NCBI GenBank assembly: GCA_032768795.1
Contig: CP136496.1
Location: forward strand, 310,001 to 374,000
Reading direction: 5' to 3'
Length of the DNA: 64,000 bases
DNA from: Tremella fuciformis
Taxonomy: Eukaryota; Basidiomycota; Tremellomycetes; Tremellales; Tremellaceae
The translations under genes and the position numbers were made by a program. Below, piece by piece: positions 62,401 to 64,000 of this stretch. Numbering within the stretch: the stretch's first letter is position 1; each line of letters starts with the position of its first letter. The notes under the pieces were generated by a model, which was not told the origin of the DNA, made no database searches, and worked only from the letters and a program-made list of their open reading frames with translations.

Positions 62401-64000
62401 AGTGTCCAGGAATTCCTTGACTTCTGGTCCACCAGAGTGTCAACCATCAATCCTGGAGAGGACATTCCGCCTCATCCAAAGCACCCCTCTGCCCACAGTA
62501 GCGACGAAATCATCTTTCGCTTCAAAGATCTGGCACAGATGCTCAACCGTGTCCAGAGGCACACGAGGTGCACTGCCTATTGTCTTCGCCGCCCAAAAGG
62601 ATCTCCTCCCAACAGTCCGCTTGTCTGTCGCTTCAAGTTCCCCAAGGAGCTGGAGACAGAACTCCGACTGGTTGTCAATCCCAACAGAAACAAGCAACTC
62701 ATCACACCACGCAACGACACCCACCTCAACAGTTACAATGCAGTCACTGCACTGGGATGGCGAGCCAACTCCGACATCAGTCCATGCACAGATCCCCGTG
62801 CAGTTGCCTCCTACATCTCCAAGTATGCTTCAAAATGCGAAAAACCATCCAACAACTTTGGCGAGATAATGCAGGCTATCTCAACCCGCCTGGAGCAAGA
62901 AACATCTTCACGAATTGTCTTCCAGAAGATGCTCAGCCGCATTGTCACCGAGAGGGATTACAGTGCTCAGGAAGTCTGTCATCAGCTCTTTGGTCGACAT
63001 ATGATGTCTGCATCACGAGAGTTTGGCACACTCTGCATACTGGAAAAGAGACAGAGACGCCTGAGGCAGAGGCAGGAAGATGAGGGACTGGACCAAGGTG
63101 TGGAGGAGCAAGACTGGCACGATGCCTACTTGGCACGCCAGCCAGAGCATGAGGGCATCAGCCTGTACGAATGGTTTCAATTCTACCGGAAACAAGGTCG
63201 CAACGCCACTCGAAGGAAGCACCCAAAGATCATCATTCTCTGGCCGCTGTATTATCCATCAGACCCTCAGTCTGAGGATCACCAAAACTGGTGCCGGGCA
63301 AAGTTACTACTCCACCATCCTCATCGACACCCTTCAGAGCTCAAGCTTGATGACGAATCCTGGACAGAAGCTTTTTCTCGCTGTACTGAGGACCACCCAG
63401 AGGGGCACCAAGACACATTGCCCAAGCGACCCATCCGTCAACAACAGGGTGACAATGAAAACGACAGTGACTCAGAGTTTTCTGAGGGTGAAGAAGTCAA
63501 TGACCACGAGCTTGATGACTGGCAAGTTCTGGCTGGAATGGGCCCTCAGTTTGATGAAGATGGGTGGAATGGGCCACTGCTTGGAGCACGTGATATTGAT
63601 ACTTCCCACGATTGGGAAGCAGTGGGGAGGGAGTGGGGATCAGATGGTATAGGAGAGAGGGCAAGCTACTTAGAAACCGAACGCAAGAAGGTGAGCAGTG
63701 GCCTACAATCCACTGCATACTGTGAGCTGACCAAGCAGTCTCAGCCTTCTGTAGCTCGCAACACTGTCGATCCCCAACTACTCAACACCACACAGCGCCT
63801 CATCTTTGACAAGGTCTTGCGCCATGCCAACCGTCTGCTCTCTGGAGAGTCAGTCCCTCAAATACTCCTCAACATCGATGGGACAGCAGGAACAGGCAAA
63901 TCCTTCCTCATTGACGCCATATCCCAAGCTCTTCAAGGGCTCCAATCTGGGCAGCACAACAATCTCGACTTCAGCACAAATCCCATTGTCCGCCGGCTTG
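59492..64000 (+). mobile_element. autonomous Helitron (right end outside the window)
   Basis: The 5' terminus is placed at TCAGCGTAGCTCTTACGG (59492), directly after the CTAG of the preceding candidate element. A gene for the Rep-helicase follows and runs off the window. A partial internal echo of the terminus (a G-rich run, then caaataaa and attccgg) occurs near 59670-59700. The 3' end cannot be seen. Confidence 0.75.
59856..64000 (+). CDS. Helitron Rep-helicase, N-terminal part (continues beyond the window)
   Basis: Rolling-circle transposase. The start is the ATG at 59856. A 40-base intron (61796-61835) joins the first exon to a second that st­ays open to the window end. The N-terminus has several Cys-x-x-Cys zinc-finger-like clusters ([35 protein letters not shown]). 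The Helitron-type Rep follows: HVHGLVWL gives the HUH metal site (about residue 813), and YISKYASK carries the two tyrosines (about 972-976). A PIF1-type helicase begins with [12 protein letters not shown] (Walker A, about 1328). An acidic linker separates Rep and helicase. No inactivating change is seen in the part present. Confidence 0.92.

Noticed and set aside
1..64000. tRNA and rRNA genes
   Set aside because: No cloverleaf B-box and A-box pairs or rRNA-like stretches were noticed by eye. A covariance-model scan would be needed to exclude them.

Overview
The window is nuclear DNA of a fungus, most likely a basidiomycete of the Tremellomycetes type. The grounds are dense GT-AG introns of about 40 to 50 bases, compact genes, a eukaryotic pantothenate kinase, an MLH3 mismatch-repair protein and a giant FMP27/Hobbit-type protein. 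The mobile elements (Ngaro/DIRS, Ty1/copia, Tc1/mariner, Helitron) are all typical of fungi. The species cannot be named from sequence alone, and all exon borders were read by eye.

Layout. 0.5-3.7 kb: two or three weak or orphan minus-strand genes, two of which share an N-terminal motif. 4.3-6.5 kb: a tandem pair of short-chain dehydrogenases. 7-11 kb: an orphan two-exon gene, divergent from a complete MLH3 with about 12 introns. 11.6-14.1 kb: small acidic orphan genes with duplicated upstream sequence. 14.16-19.22 kb: a Ngaro-type tyrosine-recombinase retrotransposon with split direct repeats, inserted into one copy of that duplicated sequence. 20-28.6 kb: minus-strand orphan genes, including a three-member family (F). 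One F copy is split by an intact-looking Tc1/mariner element, and its reading frame closes exactly once the element is ignored. 29.4-31.3 kb: pantothenate kinase. 31.6-47.2 kb: plus-strand small orphan genes of families C (four copies) and D (two copies), a full Ty1/copia element with 218-bp LTRs and a 5-bp target duplication, F-box-like debris and long G or C runs. 47.4-48.5 kb: a third short-chain dehydrogenase. 48.7-58.3 kb: an FMP27/BLTP2-type bridge-like lipid-transfer protein of about 3098 residues. 58.7-64 kb: stacked Helitron termini, then an autonomous Helitron Rep-helicase gene that runs off the window.

How it works together. The housekeeping genes (MLH3, pantothenate kinase, FMP27, dehydrogenases) look intact and are separated by a transposon-rich accessory stretch of about 35 kb. 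The least explained content is the C, D and F gene set. These nine small proteins appear to share a degenerate C-terminal module and keep family-specific intron positions. They are arrayed on both strands and repeatedly hit by transposons. They look like an expanding lineage-specific gene family of unknown role.
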